From the NCBI GenBank assembly GCA_903970405.1, contig CAJCIT010000154.1, positions 1-40,861 of the forward strand: a stretch of DNA of 40,861 bases, written 5' to 3'. The translations under genes were made by a program, and so were the position numbers. Positions 16,151 to 24,994 of this stretch are shown piece after piece. The DNA is from Acidobacteriaceae bacterium. Its GTDB lineage: Bacteria; Acidobacteriota; Terriglobia; Bryobacterales; Bryobacteraceae. How positions within the stretch are numbered: the stretch's first letter is position 1; each line of letters begins with the position of its first letter. The notes below the pieces were generated by a model. That model saw only the letters and a list, made by a program, of their open reading frames with translations, was not told where the DNA came from and searched no databases.

Positions 16151-18043
16151 TCACTGACCCGCCTTCAACGCCTGCAGCCGCTCCCGGGCTTTCGGATACT
16201 CCGGCTGGAGTTTCAGCGCTCTCGCGTACATGTCCATCGCCACTTCCCGGTGGCCGGTCTGCTCATACAAGATACCCAGATCGAAGTACGCCGCGGGGTA
16301 ACTTGGTTCTGCCGCAATAGCTTGGTTGAAGGCATCCAGCGCAGCGAGTGTATCACCCTCGCGCAGCAGCACCGCACCGAAATCGCAATAACCCGCCGCG
16401 CGCCCGGGATTGACCGCAATCGCTCGACGGTACTGCTGCTCAGCGCCCTTGAGGTCGCCCGCCGATTGCAGCGCTGCTCCAAGATTGACGACCGCCGCCA
16501 AATTGCCAGGCTCAATCTCCAGCGCCTTCTCATACGCTCGCTTCGCCTCCGCTATCGATCCCTGTTGCAAATAGATATTGCCCAGATCGACCCACGGTTC
16601 CGGGCTGGTTGGCGCCATGGCAATCGCCTGCCGCAACAAAGCCGCGGCCTCGGCATCCTTGCCTTGCCGGTGCAAAACGCTGCCGAGGTTAATCGACGCA
16701 GACGCGTACCGCGGATTCGCGGCCAGTGCGCGCCGGTAATAATCGGCGCCGGCATTCAAATCGCCCGCCTCCACCGCTCCCACGCCAAGGTTGAAAAGCA
16801 GCACGGCGCTCCGCGGCGTCGCGGCCAGCGACGTCCGATACAGCCTCGCCTCATCGCTCCAATCGGCCACACGCGCGTTCAGGCGCCACGCGCCCCACAT
16901 CGCCCACACTGCCAGCAGCGAAGCCGCATAGGACCGCTGACGATGCGGCATTCGAGAAACAACGGCTACCAGGACAAACACCAGTCCCGCTGAAGCCAGG
17001 TATGTATAGCGCTCCGCCATTCCCTGATACAGAAACACCAGCCCGCAGAAAGGCGCAATGGCAATCAGCATCCAGGCAAGTCCCGCGGCCACATCGGGCG
17101 CCTTCCTGCGCAGAGAGAAGACGGCTGCCACCATGCCCACCGCAACCGCCAGCGCCGCCACTGACGCAGGGGATAGCACATTCGCCGGGGTATCGGACGA
17201 CCGCTCAATGCTCATCCCCAGCGGAAGCACCATCCAGCCAATGTACTTGAGCAGCGAAAGTCCAGCCGCGAAAAAGGCCGGCGTGCCTAGCGGTAAGTGA
17301 GCGCCCGCTGCGCTCCTCATCAGGAAGTAACCGCCGGCGACCATCGCACCTACCGCACCCAGCGCTAACCAACGAAAGTCAATGCGCCAAGCGTACAGAT
17401 AGACAACAAGCAGAATCAGCGGCAGCGCGATGACTCCCCACTCGTTCGAGAGCAGCGCTCCGCCCCAGGCGAAGGCAAAGGCCGCCAACCACCACACCTT
17501 TGGATCTCGAACGTAAGTCAGCGCCGCCAACGCGCTCAGCAGGAAGAAGAGCACTACCAATAACGCCGGTCTTCCCGAAATCCACGCCACCGCTTCCGTG
17601 GAAATCGGCAAACCCAGCCAGATCAGGCATGTCGCCGCAGAGATACTCCACCGCACGCCCAGCTTACTCAACAGCAGGAAACCGAGCACGCCATTCGCCC
17701 AGTGCAGAAGCAGGTTCGTCAGATGAAAACCAGCGGGGTTCAAGCCCCACATCCATCTATCCAGAAACAAGCTTGACCAAAACACGGGACGGTAGAAAGA
17801 CCCGGCAACACCGCGATACTCCTCGTTCAACGGGACAGAAGCGCGAAAGTACTTACCCAACCCGTGCCAGGACGCGATATCGGAATTTTGTTGAATCGCC
17901 AGGGTGTCGTCATAGATAAACGGGCCTTGAAGCGCCCGTCCATACAGCAGCGCAACCCAAACAAGACTGAGGGCAACGAAGACGGCCAGCGGGTGCTGAC
18001 GGTCGCGGCTCGGAAGGCGTGAGTGGATCTCTACACCGTACAC
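16151..18043 (-). CDS. TMTC-like membrane protein: GT-C-type transmembrane part plus TPR tail
   Basis: It encodes about 630 residues from GTG 18043, which overlaps the upstream gene's end by 13 bp. The start is uncertain because a repeat element occupies the first codons. The N-terminal ~400 residues hold about ten membrane helices. The DD motif is at 45-46 (FIYDDTLAIQQN), with SFYRPVFWSSLF and HLTNLLLHWANG following, as in the TMTC/DUF1736 family of GT-C-fold glycosyltransferases that use a polyprenyl-linked sugar. AERYTYLASAGL is another family motif. The last ~230 residues are about six TPR repeats (for example NLGSVLHRQGKDAEAAALLR, LGNIYLQQGSIAEAKRAYEK). It is probably a protein O-glycosyltransferase or a scaffold in the inner membrane. 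It closes the PSD1-DUF1501-isomerase gene run. Confidence 0.82.
   Translation of the reverse strand: MYGVEIHSRLPSRDRQHPLAVFVALSLVWVALLYGRALQGPFIYDDTLAIQQNSDIASWHGLGKYFRASVPLNEEYRGVAGSFYRPVFWSSLFLDRWMWGLNPAGFHLTNLLLHWANGVLGFLLLSKLGVRWSISAATCLIWLGLPISTEAVAWISGRPALLVVLFFLLSALAALTYVRDPKVWWLAAFAFAWGGALLSNEWGVIALPLILLVVYLYAWRIDFRWLALGAVGAMVAGGYFLMRSAAGAHLPLGTPAFFAAGLSLLKYIGWMVLPLGMSIERSSDTPANVLSPASVAALAVAVGMVAAVFSLRRKAPDVAAGLAWMLIAIAPFCGLVFLYQGMAERYTYLASAGLVFVLVAVVSRMPHRQRSYAASLLAVWAMWGAWRLNARVADWSDEARLYRTSLAATPRSAVLLFNLGVGAVEAGDLNAGADYYRRALAANPRYASASINLGSVLHRQGKDAEAAALLRQAIAMAPTSPEPWVDLGNIYLQQGSIAEAKRAYEKALEIEPGNLAAVVNLGAALQSAGDLKGAEQQYRRAIAVNPGRAAGYCDFGAVLLREGDTLAALDAFNQAIAAEPSYPAAYFDLGILYEQTGHREVAMDMYARALKLQPEYPKARERLQALKAGQ
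17992..18030 (-). repeat. stop-anchored repeat copy inside the TMTC-like 5' end
   Basis: Directly after the TAG (18033-18031) of the xylose-isomerase-like gene, the minus strand reads CTCACGCCTTCCGAGCCGCGA then CCGTCAGCACCC. This matches the copies after three other genes but lacks the GGCGCCTGACTTAAGC head. It overlaps the putative first codons of the following gene. Confidence 0.7.
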
Positions 18044-18876
18044 AGTTTCACGGCTTCGCCCAGCGACGTGATCGGGTCGCGCGTCGGGACGAACTCGTGG
18101 GCGAAGTAGCCCTGGTAGTTCAGATCGGCAATGGCCTTCGCCACCGTTCGCCACTGCAACTCCTGCGTGTCGTCCAGTTCATGACGTCCCGGGACGCCGC
18201 CCGTGTGGAAGTGGCCGATGAACTGGATGTTCTCGCGGATGGTGCGAATGATGTCGCCTTCCATGATCTGCATATGGTAGATGTCATACAGCAATTTCAC
18301 GCGCGGGGAATCCACGCCCTTCATCACGTCCACGCCCCACTTGGTGTGGTCGCACTGGTAGTCGTGATGATCGATCTTGCTGTTCAACAGCTCCAGGCAA
18401 ATGGTGACGCCCGCGTCTTCAGCTACCTTGCTGACGCGACGCAATCCGGCGATGCAGTTCTGTTTGCCTTCCTCATCGTTCTGACCGCGGCGGTTGCCGG
18501 AGAACGTGATCACATTCGGCACTTTCGCCGCGGCCGCCAGGGCGATGTTCTCACGCATTTCGTTTTCGAGCTTGTCGTGATTCTCCAGCCGGTTCCAGCC
18601 GTTGGGAATGGTGCCGGCGCCCGGCGTCATGGCAGGCACAAGGCCATACTGCCGCGCCGTGGGCCATTGGTCATGATCGATCAGATCGATGCCGCTGAGG
18701 CCTAGCGCCGCGCCCTGCCGGCAGAGATCCTCCAGCGACATCTTGCTATAGCACCATTTGCAGGCGGATTGCTTGAGGCGTCCGGCGGGCGAGGCCTCAA
18801 GTGTGAATTCAGTGGAGAGCGCTCCCAGGGCCAGAGCCGGGGTAACTTGCAGCAGTGAACGGCGTGTTGTGTTCAT
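18031..18876 (-). CDS. exported xylose-isomerase-like TIM barrel (hydroxypyruvate-isomerase-like)
   Basis: It encodes 281 residues from ATG 18876. The in-frame TTG at 18891 is less likely because the Tat-type signal MNTTRRSLLQVTPALALGAL starts at this ATG. The mature domain is an AP-endonuclease-2/xylose-isomerase-like barrel. Probable metal ligands and base are Glu162 (ICLELLNS), Asp198-His201 (LLYDIYHMQ), His224 (GHFHTGG) and Glu261 (AHEFVP), the pattern of hydroxypyruvate isomerase. The reaction is likely an aldose-ketose type isomerisation or epimerisation of a small sugar or keto-acid. The gene follows the DUF1501 gene by 17 bp, so it is in that operon. Export suggests periplasmic sugar processing. 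Confidence 0.9.
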   Translation of the reverse strand: MNTTRRSLLQVTPALALGALSTEFTLEASPAGRLKQSACKWCYSKMSLEDLCRQGAALGLSGIDLIDHDQWPTARQYGLVPAMTPGAGTIPNGWNRLENHDKLENEMRENIALAAAAKVPNVITFSGNRRGQNDEEGKQNCIAGLRRVSKVAEDAGVTICLELLNSKIDHHDYQCDHTKWGVDVMKGVDSPRVKLLYDIYHMQIMEGDIIRTIRENIQFIGHFHTGGVPGRHELDDTQELQWRTVAKAIADLNYQGYFAHEFVPTRDPITSLGEAVKLCTV

Positions 18877-18893
18877 AACGGGAAACACCAAGC

Positions 18894-20354
18894 TTACACA
18901 AGAAGTTTATCCACCACATTGCCGGCCACATCCGTCAGGCGGAAGTGGCGGCCCTGAAACTTGTAGGTTAATTTCTTATGGTCGATACCGAGACGATTGA
19001 GGATGGTCGCCTGCAGGTCGTGAATATGAACGGGATCGGCCACGGAGTTGTAGCTATAATCGTCCGTTTCGCCAAGCACCAAGCCCGGCTTAATACCGCC
19101 GCCCGCCATCCACATAGAGAAGCAGCGCGGATGGTGATCGCGGCCGTAGTTGGTATCGGTCAATTTGCCCTGGCAATAGACGGTGCGCCCGAATTCGCCG
19201 CCCCAAATGACCAGCGTGTCGTCCAGCAGGCCGCGCTGCTTCAGATCGGCCACCAGCGCGGCCGAGGGCTGATCCACACTCTGCGCCTGCATCGCCAGAT
19301 CGCGTGGCAAATCGTTATGCTGATCCCATCCGCGCTTATAGAGCTGTACGAAGCGCACATTGCGCTCCAGAAGGCGGCGGGCCAGCAGGCAATGCGAAGC
19401 GTAGGTGCCGGGCTTGCGGGAATCGGGGCCGTACATCTCAAAGATGTGGTTCGGCTCCTTCGAAAAATCCATCAGCTCCGGCACCGACGTTTGCATCTTG
19501 AACGCCATCTCATATTGCGAGATGCGCGTTTCAATCTCGGGATCGTGAAAGGCCTCAGCCTGGATGGCGTTCAGCGCGTTCACTGAGTCGATGATGTCGC
19601 GGCGCGTGCTCGGTTCTATGCCGGGAGGGTTTGAGAGATAGAGCACCGGGTCGCCGGTTGAGCGGAACTGCACGCCCTGATACTTCGAGGGCAGAAAGCC
19701 GCTGCCCCAGAGACGCGAGAACAGAGGCTGGTCGGTATTAAGGCCGCTCTGCTGCGAGATGAGCACCACAAACGATGGCAGCTCACGATTCTCACTTCCC
19801 AGGCCGTAGCTGATCCATGCGCCCATGCTCGGGCGGCCCGGCTGTTGGAAGCCGCTTTGGATGAACGTAATGGCGGGGTCATGGTTGATGGCGTCGGTCC
19901 AGACGGTTTTGACAATCGCAATGTCATCCACGATCTTTGCGGTATGGGGCATCAACTCGCTGACCCACGCGCCGGACTGTCCGTATCGCTCAAACTTGAA
20001 GATCGATTTCGCCACGGGAAGCGTAGATTGGCCCGAGGTCATGCCGGTGATCCGCTGGCCCATGCGAATGCTGCCCGGCAGATCGGCGCCCTGATACTCG
20101 GCGAGCTTCGGTTTGTAATCGAACAGATCGATCTGTGAGGGACCGCCCGATTGATGCAGGAAGACCACGCGCTTGGCCTTGGGAGCGAAGTGTGGCAGCC
20201 CGGCGAGTCCGCCGAATTGGGAATCGTCTCCCGTCCCCCCAAACAACTCGGGATTGACGATGGAGGCAAGCGCCGCCGCGCCAATGCCCGTGGCAGTTTT
20301 GCCGAAGAAGTGGCGTCGCGTCAGGGTCTGGTGAAGTTCGTCAGCAAAAGACAT
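18894..20354 (-). CDS. DUF1501 protein, Tat-exported, alkaline-phosphatase-fold-like
   Basis: It encodes 486 residues. A Tat signal ([20 protein letters not shown], residues 11-30) opens the protein. [22 protein letters not shown] (61-82) is the canonical DUF1501 start. Later motifs are GWDQHND (342-348), WGGEFGRT (384-391) and GRDHHPR (404-410), which resemble metal-binding positions of sulfatase or phosphatase folds. The length matches the family. Function is not established: DUF1501 proteins are typically encoded right next to a DUF1549/DUF1553 cytochrome protein, as here with only 6 bp between the genes. I infer that the two act together outside the cytoplasm on a large, possibly sulfated or polysaccharide substrate. 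Confidence 0.93.
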   Translation of the reverse strand: MSFADELHQTLTRRHFFGKTATGIGAAALASIVNPELFGGTGDDSQFGGLAGLPHFAPKAKRVVFLHQSGGPSQIDLFDYKPKLAEYQGADLPGSIRMGQRITGMTSGQSTLPVAKSIFKFERYGQSGAWVSELMPHTAKIVDDIAIVKTVWTDAINHDPAITFIQSGFQQPGRPSMGAWISYGLGSENRELPSFVVLISQQSGLNTDQPLFSRLWGSGFLPSKYQGVQFRSTGDPVLYLSNPPGIEPSTRRDIIDSVNALNAIQAEAFHDPEIETRISQYEMAFKMQTSVPELMDFSKEPNHIFEMYGPDSRKPGTYASHCLLARRLLERNVRFVQLYKRGWDQHNDLPRDLAMQAQSVDQPSAALVADLKQRGLLDDTLVIWGGEFGRTVYCQGKLTDTNYGRDHHPRCFSMWMAGGGIKPGLVLGETDDYSYNSVADPVHIHDLQATILNRLGIDHKKLTYKFQGRHFRLTDVAGNVVDKLLV

Positions 20355-20360
20355 CGGGGC

Positions 20361-23300
20361 TTATTCCTTGGTCACCGTCTCGTCCAGGTTCAGAATGGCG
20401 CTGGCAACCGTCGTCAATGCCGCCAGTTCAGCGGGGTCGGTCTGAGGCGCGGGCGATTCGCCGACAGACAGCAGTTTCTTCGCGGCATCGGGATGCTGGC
20501 GATAATTGGCGAGCTCCCGCGTTTCGAGCGAACGCAGAATCTCCACTTCCTTCGCAGCGGGCGCCCGGGCTACGGTCAATTCGAAAGCGAAGCGGATGCG
20601 GCCCTCGTCGGTGCTGCCGCCCTCTTTCAGCATGCGGGCGGCCAGTGCGCGCGAGGCTTCCACATAAGTCGGGTCATTCAGCAGCACCAGCGCCTGAAGG
20701 GGCGTGTTCGTAAGCAGGCGGCGCGCGGTACACTTCTCACGGTCCGGAGCGTCGAAGGTGCCCAGCGCCGGTGGAGGGCTGGTGCGCTTCCAGAAGGTAT
20801 ACATGCTGCGGCGATACAGATCGTCCCCATGGCTCGGCACGTAGCTTTGGGCGGAGAAACCGTCGCCGAATGCGATATCTTCCCAGAGCCCCGGCGGCTG
20901 ATAGGGGAAGACGCTCGGTCCGCCAACGCGTTCTTTGAGCAGGCCGCTGACGGCCAGGGCGTTGTCGCGAATCATCTCCGCCGGCAGACGGAAACGCGGA
21001 CCGTGCGCGAGATAGCGGTTTTCAGGGTCGTTCTGGATCTGCTCCTGTGTCGCTGCCGAATCCTGCCGGTACGTGGCGGAGGTCACGATCAGACGCTGCA
21101 TGGCGCGCACGTCCCAGCCGCTGCGAATGAATTCGGTAGCCAGCCAGTCAAGCAGCGGCAGGTTCACAGGCTCATCGCCTTGTGAGCCGAAGTCCTGCGA
21201 TGTTTTGACTATGCCCAGGCCGAAGTAACTTTGCCAATAGCGGTTCACCACGACTCGGGCGGTCATGGGGTTCGTGGGGCTGACAATCCAGCGCGCCAGC
21301 GTCAGACGGTTGGCGGGTTCGCCCGAAGGCAGCGGCGGCAGGATGGTGGGGACGCCCGGCGTAACAACCTCGCCTCGGTTCCGGTAATCGCCACGGCCCA
21401 GGATGGCCGTTTCACGCGGCTTGTCCGTTTTCGGATCCATCTCCGCCATCACCATGGTGGTGGGGATTTGCTTCTGGAGCGCCGTACGTTCCTTCTCAAG
21501 CGCCTCCCGCTGGTGATAATCCGCGCGGAGTTCCGGTGGCGCCTCCTCACTCAGGAAATACTCGGTGACGCGCTTCTTCGTTTGCGCCTCACGATGATCC
21601 ACCGGCGTCACCAGCGCCGCCCTGATCGGCTCTTCGCGGAACAGAGGCAGCACCTCAGCGGCAATCAGCGGACGATTGTAGATTCGGAGATCGTCAATGC
21701 CGCCGACGTAGGGTTTGCCGAAGGCCTTGTTGCCGATTTCAAGCGGGGCGCGAACGGAAGCGGCAAGGGGCGGCGTGGCCGCTGTCGCCTTCTCATTCAT
21801 GGCTTCGAGCTTGCCTGGCTTGCCGTCAAAGAACACTGCCAAAGCAGCGCCGTTGTAGTTAATGACGACGTGGTGCCACTCGCCCGGGTTGAGCCGGTCC
21901 GCGGTGCGGACGGCCAAACGGCGCCCGTTGCGGTTCAGATGGATGTAAACGCGCGGTTGCCAATGCTGGATGTCCGTCAACAGGAAGTCGTCGAGCGAAA
22001 CCAGAAGGCCCTGCTCTGACTTCGCACCCGTGAGCGCGGTCAGCACCGTCATCGGCTTGCTGCCGCCCGGATTGAGCCAGCAGGCAATCGAGAACTGCCC
22101 GCGCCCGATCGTGCCCGCGTCGTCGAGCGCCACTTCGGTGTCGCCGTCGAAGGAAGCCGCCCGGTTCACGATGCCTGGATTAAACGTCAGGTCGCCGCGA
22201 ACGGTCCGGCCGAACCTGTAGTGGCCCGATGCATCGGAGAGGTTGGCATCGAACTCGTAGTGTGAGACGAGGCCGGCGGTGGTAGGCGGAATGAGCTTCG
22301 CCCAGCGCGCCTTCTCCCAAATCTCCTGCGCGGCGGCCACGGTCTTGGCATCCAGCTTCTTATCCAGACCGGCGATGGCCTTCTTCAACTCCTCCATCCG
22401 GGCCGCTTGGGCGTCACTGGGCAGGGCCAGCACCGGCGCGGCATTGCCACGCTGGCCATCCAGGCCCTTTTCCGGAATAGAGTTGAAGAAAGCCGCAAAA
22501 CGGTAAAAATCCTTCTGAGAAAGCGGATCGTACTTGTGATCGTGACAGCGGGCACATCCCAGCGTGAGTCCCAGCCACGTAATGGATGTCGTCTCCAGGC
22601 GATCGACCAGGTATTCGTTCTGGTACTCCTCCGGAATCGCGCCGCCTTCGAAATTGATCATGTGATTGCGATTGAAGCCAGTTGCAATCTTCTGCGAAAC
22701 CGTTGCGTTCGGGAGCAGGTCGCCCGCCAGTTGCTCAATCGTGAACTCGTCGAACGGCATGTTCTTGTTGAATGCGTCGATTACCCAATCGCGCCAGTGC
22801 CACATTTCACGCATGCTGTCAATGTGGTAACCGTGGGTGTCGGCATAACGGGCAAGATCCAGCCAGCCCATCGCCATGCGCTCGCCATAGCGGGGCGATT
22901 TCAATAGCCGGTCAACCGCCTTCTCATACGCGTCCGGGCTTCGGTCATTGAGAAAAGCGTCCAGCTCTTCAGGCGTGGGAGGAAGGCCGGTGAGATCGAA
23001 GGTGACGCGGCGCAGCAGCTTAGCGCGGTCCGCCTCCCGCTGCGGCTTCCAGCCCATCTTGTCGAGGTTCGCAAGGATGAACGAATCGATGGGATTTTTC
23101 ACCCAGGCAGGATCTGAGACTTTAGGAATCTCAGGGCGCTGAGGCGCGGCGAAGGCCCAATGTGTCTTCCACTGTGCGCCGCCGTCTATCCAACGCTTGA
23201 TCACGTCAATCTGTTGCGGCGTCAGTTGCTGGCCGGTTGAAGCGGGCGGCATCTGAAACGCCTTCTTATCGGCGCTGACTCGCTGGTAGAGGCGGCTGCC

Positions 23301-23570
23301 GGCGGAATCGCCCGGCTTGACGATGGTGTAGCCATTGCGCTCTGAAAACGCTCCGCCGTCTTTGACGTCCAGCCGCAGGTTCGCCATGCGTTTCTTCTCA
23401 TCCGGCCCGTGACAGGCGTAGCACTTGTCAGAGAGGATGGGGCGGATCTGCCGGTCGAAGTCGATGGGCGGCGTAGCGGGCGCCAAATCCGCGGCGTAGA
23501 CGCTTGAGAGTGTCATCAGCCCGAGCAACAACATCTGCGGAATCGAGCGGACTAGGCTTTGGAACTGCAT
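20361..23570 (-). CDS. PSD1-type protein: cytochrome c, DUF1549, LamG-like, DUF1553
   Basis: It encodes 1069 residues. The signal peptide ends near VYA (residue 26). A first haem motif CYACH (Cys50, Cys53, His54) lies in a planctomycete-type cytochrome domain. DUF1549 spans roughly 153-370 and contains a second CxxCH, CARCH (339-343). Residues about 430-650 look like a LamG/concanavalin jelly roll (LVSHYEFDANLSDASGHY, SIACWLNP). DUF1553 covers about 740-1000 (LARWIVSPTNPMTARVVVNR, DAPDREKCTARR). The protein is predicted to be periplasmic or surface-linked and redox-active, with a carbohydrate-binding-like module. The gene opens a tight run with DUF1501, the isomerase-like gene and the TMTC-like gene. 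It is separated by 190 bp of non-coding DNA from the MFS gene. Confidence 0.93.
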   Translation of the reverse strand: MQFQSLVRSIPQMLLLGLMTLSSVYAADLAPATPPIDFDRQIRPILSDKCYACHGPDEKKRMANLRLDVKDGGAFSERNGYTIVKPGDSAGSRLYQRVSADKKAFQMPPASTGQQLTPQQIDVIKRWIDGGAQWKTHWAFAAPQRPEIPKVSDPAWVKNPIDSFILANLDKMGWKPQREADRAKLLRRVTFDLTGLPPTPEELDAFLNDRSPDAYEKAVDRLLKSPRYGERMAMGWLDLARYADTHGYHIDSMREMWHWRDWVIDAFNKNMPFDEFTIEQLAGDLLPNATVSQKIATGFNRNHMINFEGGAIPEEYQNEYLVDRLETTSITWLGLTLGCARCHDHKYDPLSQKDFYRFAAFFNSIPEKGLDGQRGNAAPVLALPSDAQAARMEELKKAIAGLDKKLDAKTVAAAQEIWEKARWAKLIPPTTAGLVSHYEFDANLSDASGHYRFGRTVRGDLTFNPGIVNRAASFDGDTEVALDDAGTIGRGQFSIACWLNPGGSKPMTVLTALTGAKSEQGLLVSLDDFLLTDIQHWQPRVYIHLNRNGRRLAVRTADRLNPGEWHHVVINYNGAALAVFFDGKPGKLEAMNEKATAATPPLAASVRAPLEIGNKAFGKPYVGGIDDLRIYNRPLIAAEVLPLFREEPIRAALVTPVDHREAQTKKRVTEYFLSEEAPPELRADYHQREALEKERTALQKQIPTTMVMAEMDPKTDKPRETAILGRGDYRNRGEVVTPGVPTILPPLPSGEPANRLTLARWIVSPTNPMTARVVVNRYWQSYFGLGIVKTSQDFGSQGDEPVNLPLLDWLATEFIRSGWDVRAMQRLIVTSATYRQDSAATQEQIQNDPENRYLAHGPRFRLPAEMIRDNALAVSGLLKERVGGPSVFPYQPPGLWEDIAFGDGFSAQSYVPSHGDDLYRRSMYTFWKRTSPPPALGTFDAPDREKCTARRLLTNTPLQALVLLNDPTYVEASRALAARMLKEGGSTDEGRIRFAFELTVARAPAAKEVEILRSLETRELANYRQHPDAAKKLLSVGESPAPQTDPAELAALTTVASAILNLDETVTKE

Positions 23571-23760
23571 TCAGGCGTGTGTTGTGATTTTAACGTTAAA
23601 GGACAGGCGCGTCAATGAAATGGCTTCCCCACGCTGCGCAGTGACTGTTTCGCATCGGGAGCCCGCCGCCTGCCAACCGCGCCGCGACCTTAAGCGTCGA
23701 GGGCGATTAAGTAAGGCAATGCCACGGGGGCCGATTGCCAATCAGCCGCAGGCTGCCGGC

Positions 23761-24987
23761 CTAACTTGACCGATAGCGCGGCAATAAGAGCATCAGCCCC
23801 GCCGCGCACACCGTCACTAGCGAGAGCCACCCCAGCAGCGTTGCGTAGGAACCCGTGGCGTCGAAGGCTTTGCCCATGATCACAGGGCCGATGGCTCCGG
23901 CGATCGCGTAGAACGTCCAAGTGATTCCGTATAAAAGCGAGAACGACTTCAGGCCGAAGTATTTTGATAGCAGGTAGGGCGTCACATCCGCCTCGCCGCC
24001 CATGCCGAATCCAATCAGAGCGGCGCCAAGCACGCCCGTCACGAAGGAACCGGCGCGAGACAGGATGAAGGTCCCAAGCGCAGCCAAGCCCAGAAGACAG
24101 AAGGAAACGTAAGGAGCGAAAAAGCGGTCAAGCAATGCGCCGGTGGCCAGTCGTCCCGCCAGCGCCGCTCCGCCCAGCGCGGATACGGCAAACGCCGCAT
24201 GGACCGGCGAGATGCCGCGATCTGTCAGCAGCGCGGCCAGGTGGGCGATGGAACCGTTCTGGCTAATGGAAATGAGGAACAGGACGGTGACGATAATCCA
24301 AAAGCTCCGTGAACGGAGTCCTTCGGTTGCATTACGGCCTTTCATACGATGGCGCAGGGCGGGGGACTCAGGCGCATTGTGCTCCCGAATCTGGGTTGCT
24401 AAAGGCAGGCCCACCACCAGCACCATGGCGCCCAGGACAACGAAGGCGCGTCGCCAGCCGAGAGCGCCGATCAGGCCCTCCGCGACCGCGGGCAGAACCA
24501 TCGCTCCCAACGCTCCGCCGGTTAGTAGAAGAGAGAAGGCCAAGCCGCGCCGTTTCTCAAACCAGGTGGCGAGCGTTCGGCCATAGGCAAGGTGCGCGCC
24601 TCCGTTGCCCACAATGCCGATCACTATGAAGACGGCATAGAGATGCCACAGGTGGTGCGTCATTAGCGACAACGAGGCGAAGGCGCACCCAAAAATCGCC
24701 AGGCATGGCAGGACGATGCGCCGCGCCGGGTAGCGATCAAAGAGATAGCCGAGCAGCGGCGATGCCGCGGCCAGTGACAACGCGGCAACCCCGAAGGCGC
24801 CCGACACCGCTTCACGCGACCAGCCGAATTCTTTCGCCAGCGGCTTTAAGAAGACGCCGAAGGTGTAGACCAGCAGCGAAGCGAAGCTGACAAAGACGCA
24901 GGCCGAGGCGGCGGCGGTGACCCGCCACCCCGGATAGCGAATACTGTCTTCGCCCAAATCGCGAGTTAGAGCGATGGTTGGATTCAC
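23761..24987 (-). CDS. MFS transporter, organic-acid type
   Basis: It encodes 408 residues with about twelve transmembrane helices. The N-terminal half has VYTFGVFLKPLAKEFGWSRE, LGYLFDRYPARRIVLP (the loop 2-3 MFS signature) and ATWFEKRRGLAFSLLLTGGALG. This pattern is typical of the oxalate/formate and monocarboxylate group. It would import a small organic acid or sugar acid across the inner membrane. The gene begins 7 bp after the TonB receptor stop on the same strand, indicating shared transcription. The likely chain is outer-membrane uptake by the receptor and inner-membrane uptake by this protein. The substrate is unknown. Confidence 0.92.
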   Translation of the reverse strand: MNPTIALTRDLGEDSIRYPGWRVTAAASACVFVSFASLLVYTFGVFLKPLAKEFGWSREAVSGAFGVAALSLAAASPLLGYLFDRYPARRIVLPCLAIFGCAFASLSLMTHHLWHLYAVFIVIGIVGNGGAHLAYGRTLATWFEKRRGLAFSLLLTGGALGAMVLPAVAEGLIGALGWRRAFVVLGAMVLVVGLPLATQIREHNAPESPALRHRMKGRNATEGLRSRSFWIIVTVLFLISISQNGSIAHLAALLTDRGISPVHAAFAVSALGGAALAGRLATGALLDRFFAPYVSFCLLGLAALGTFILSRAGSFVTGVLGAALIGFGMGGEADVTPYLLSKYFGLKSFSLLYGITWTFYAIAGAIGPVIMGKAFDATGSYATLLGWLSLVTVCAAGLMLLLPRYRSS

Positions 24988-24994
24988 GGGCGCC

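Noticed and set aside
20151..21185. 344-codon plus-strand frame
   Set aside because: It is a shadow of the DUF1501 and PSD1 genes caused by high GC third positions. Its composition is Arg/Gln-rich and domain-free.
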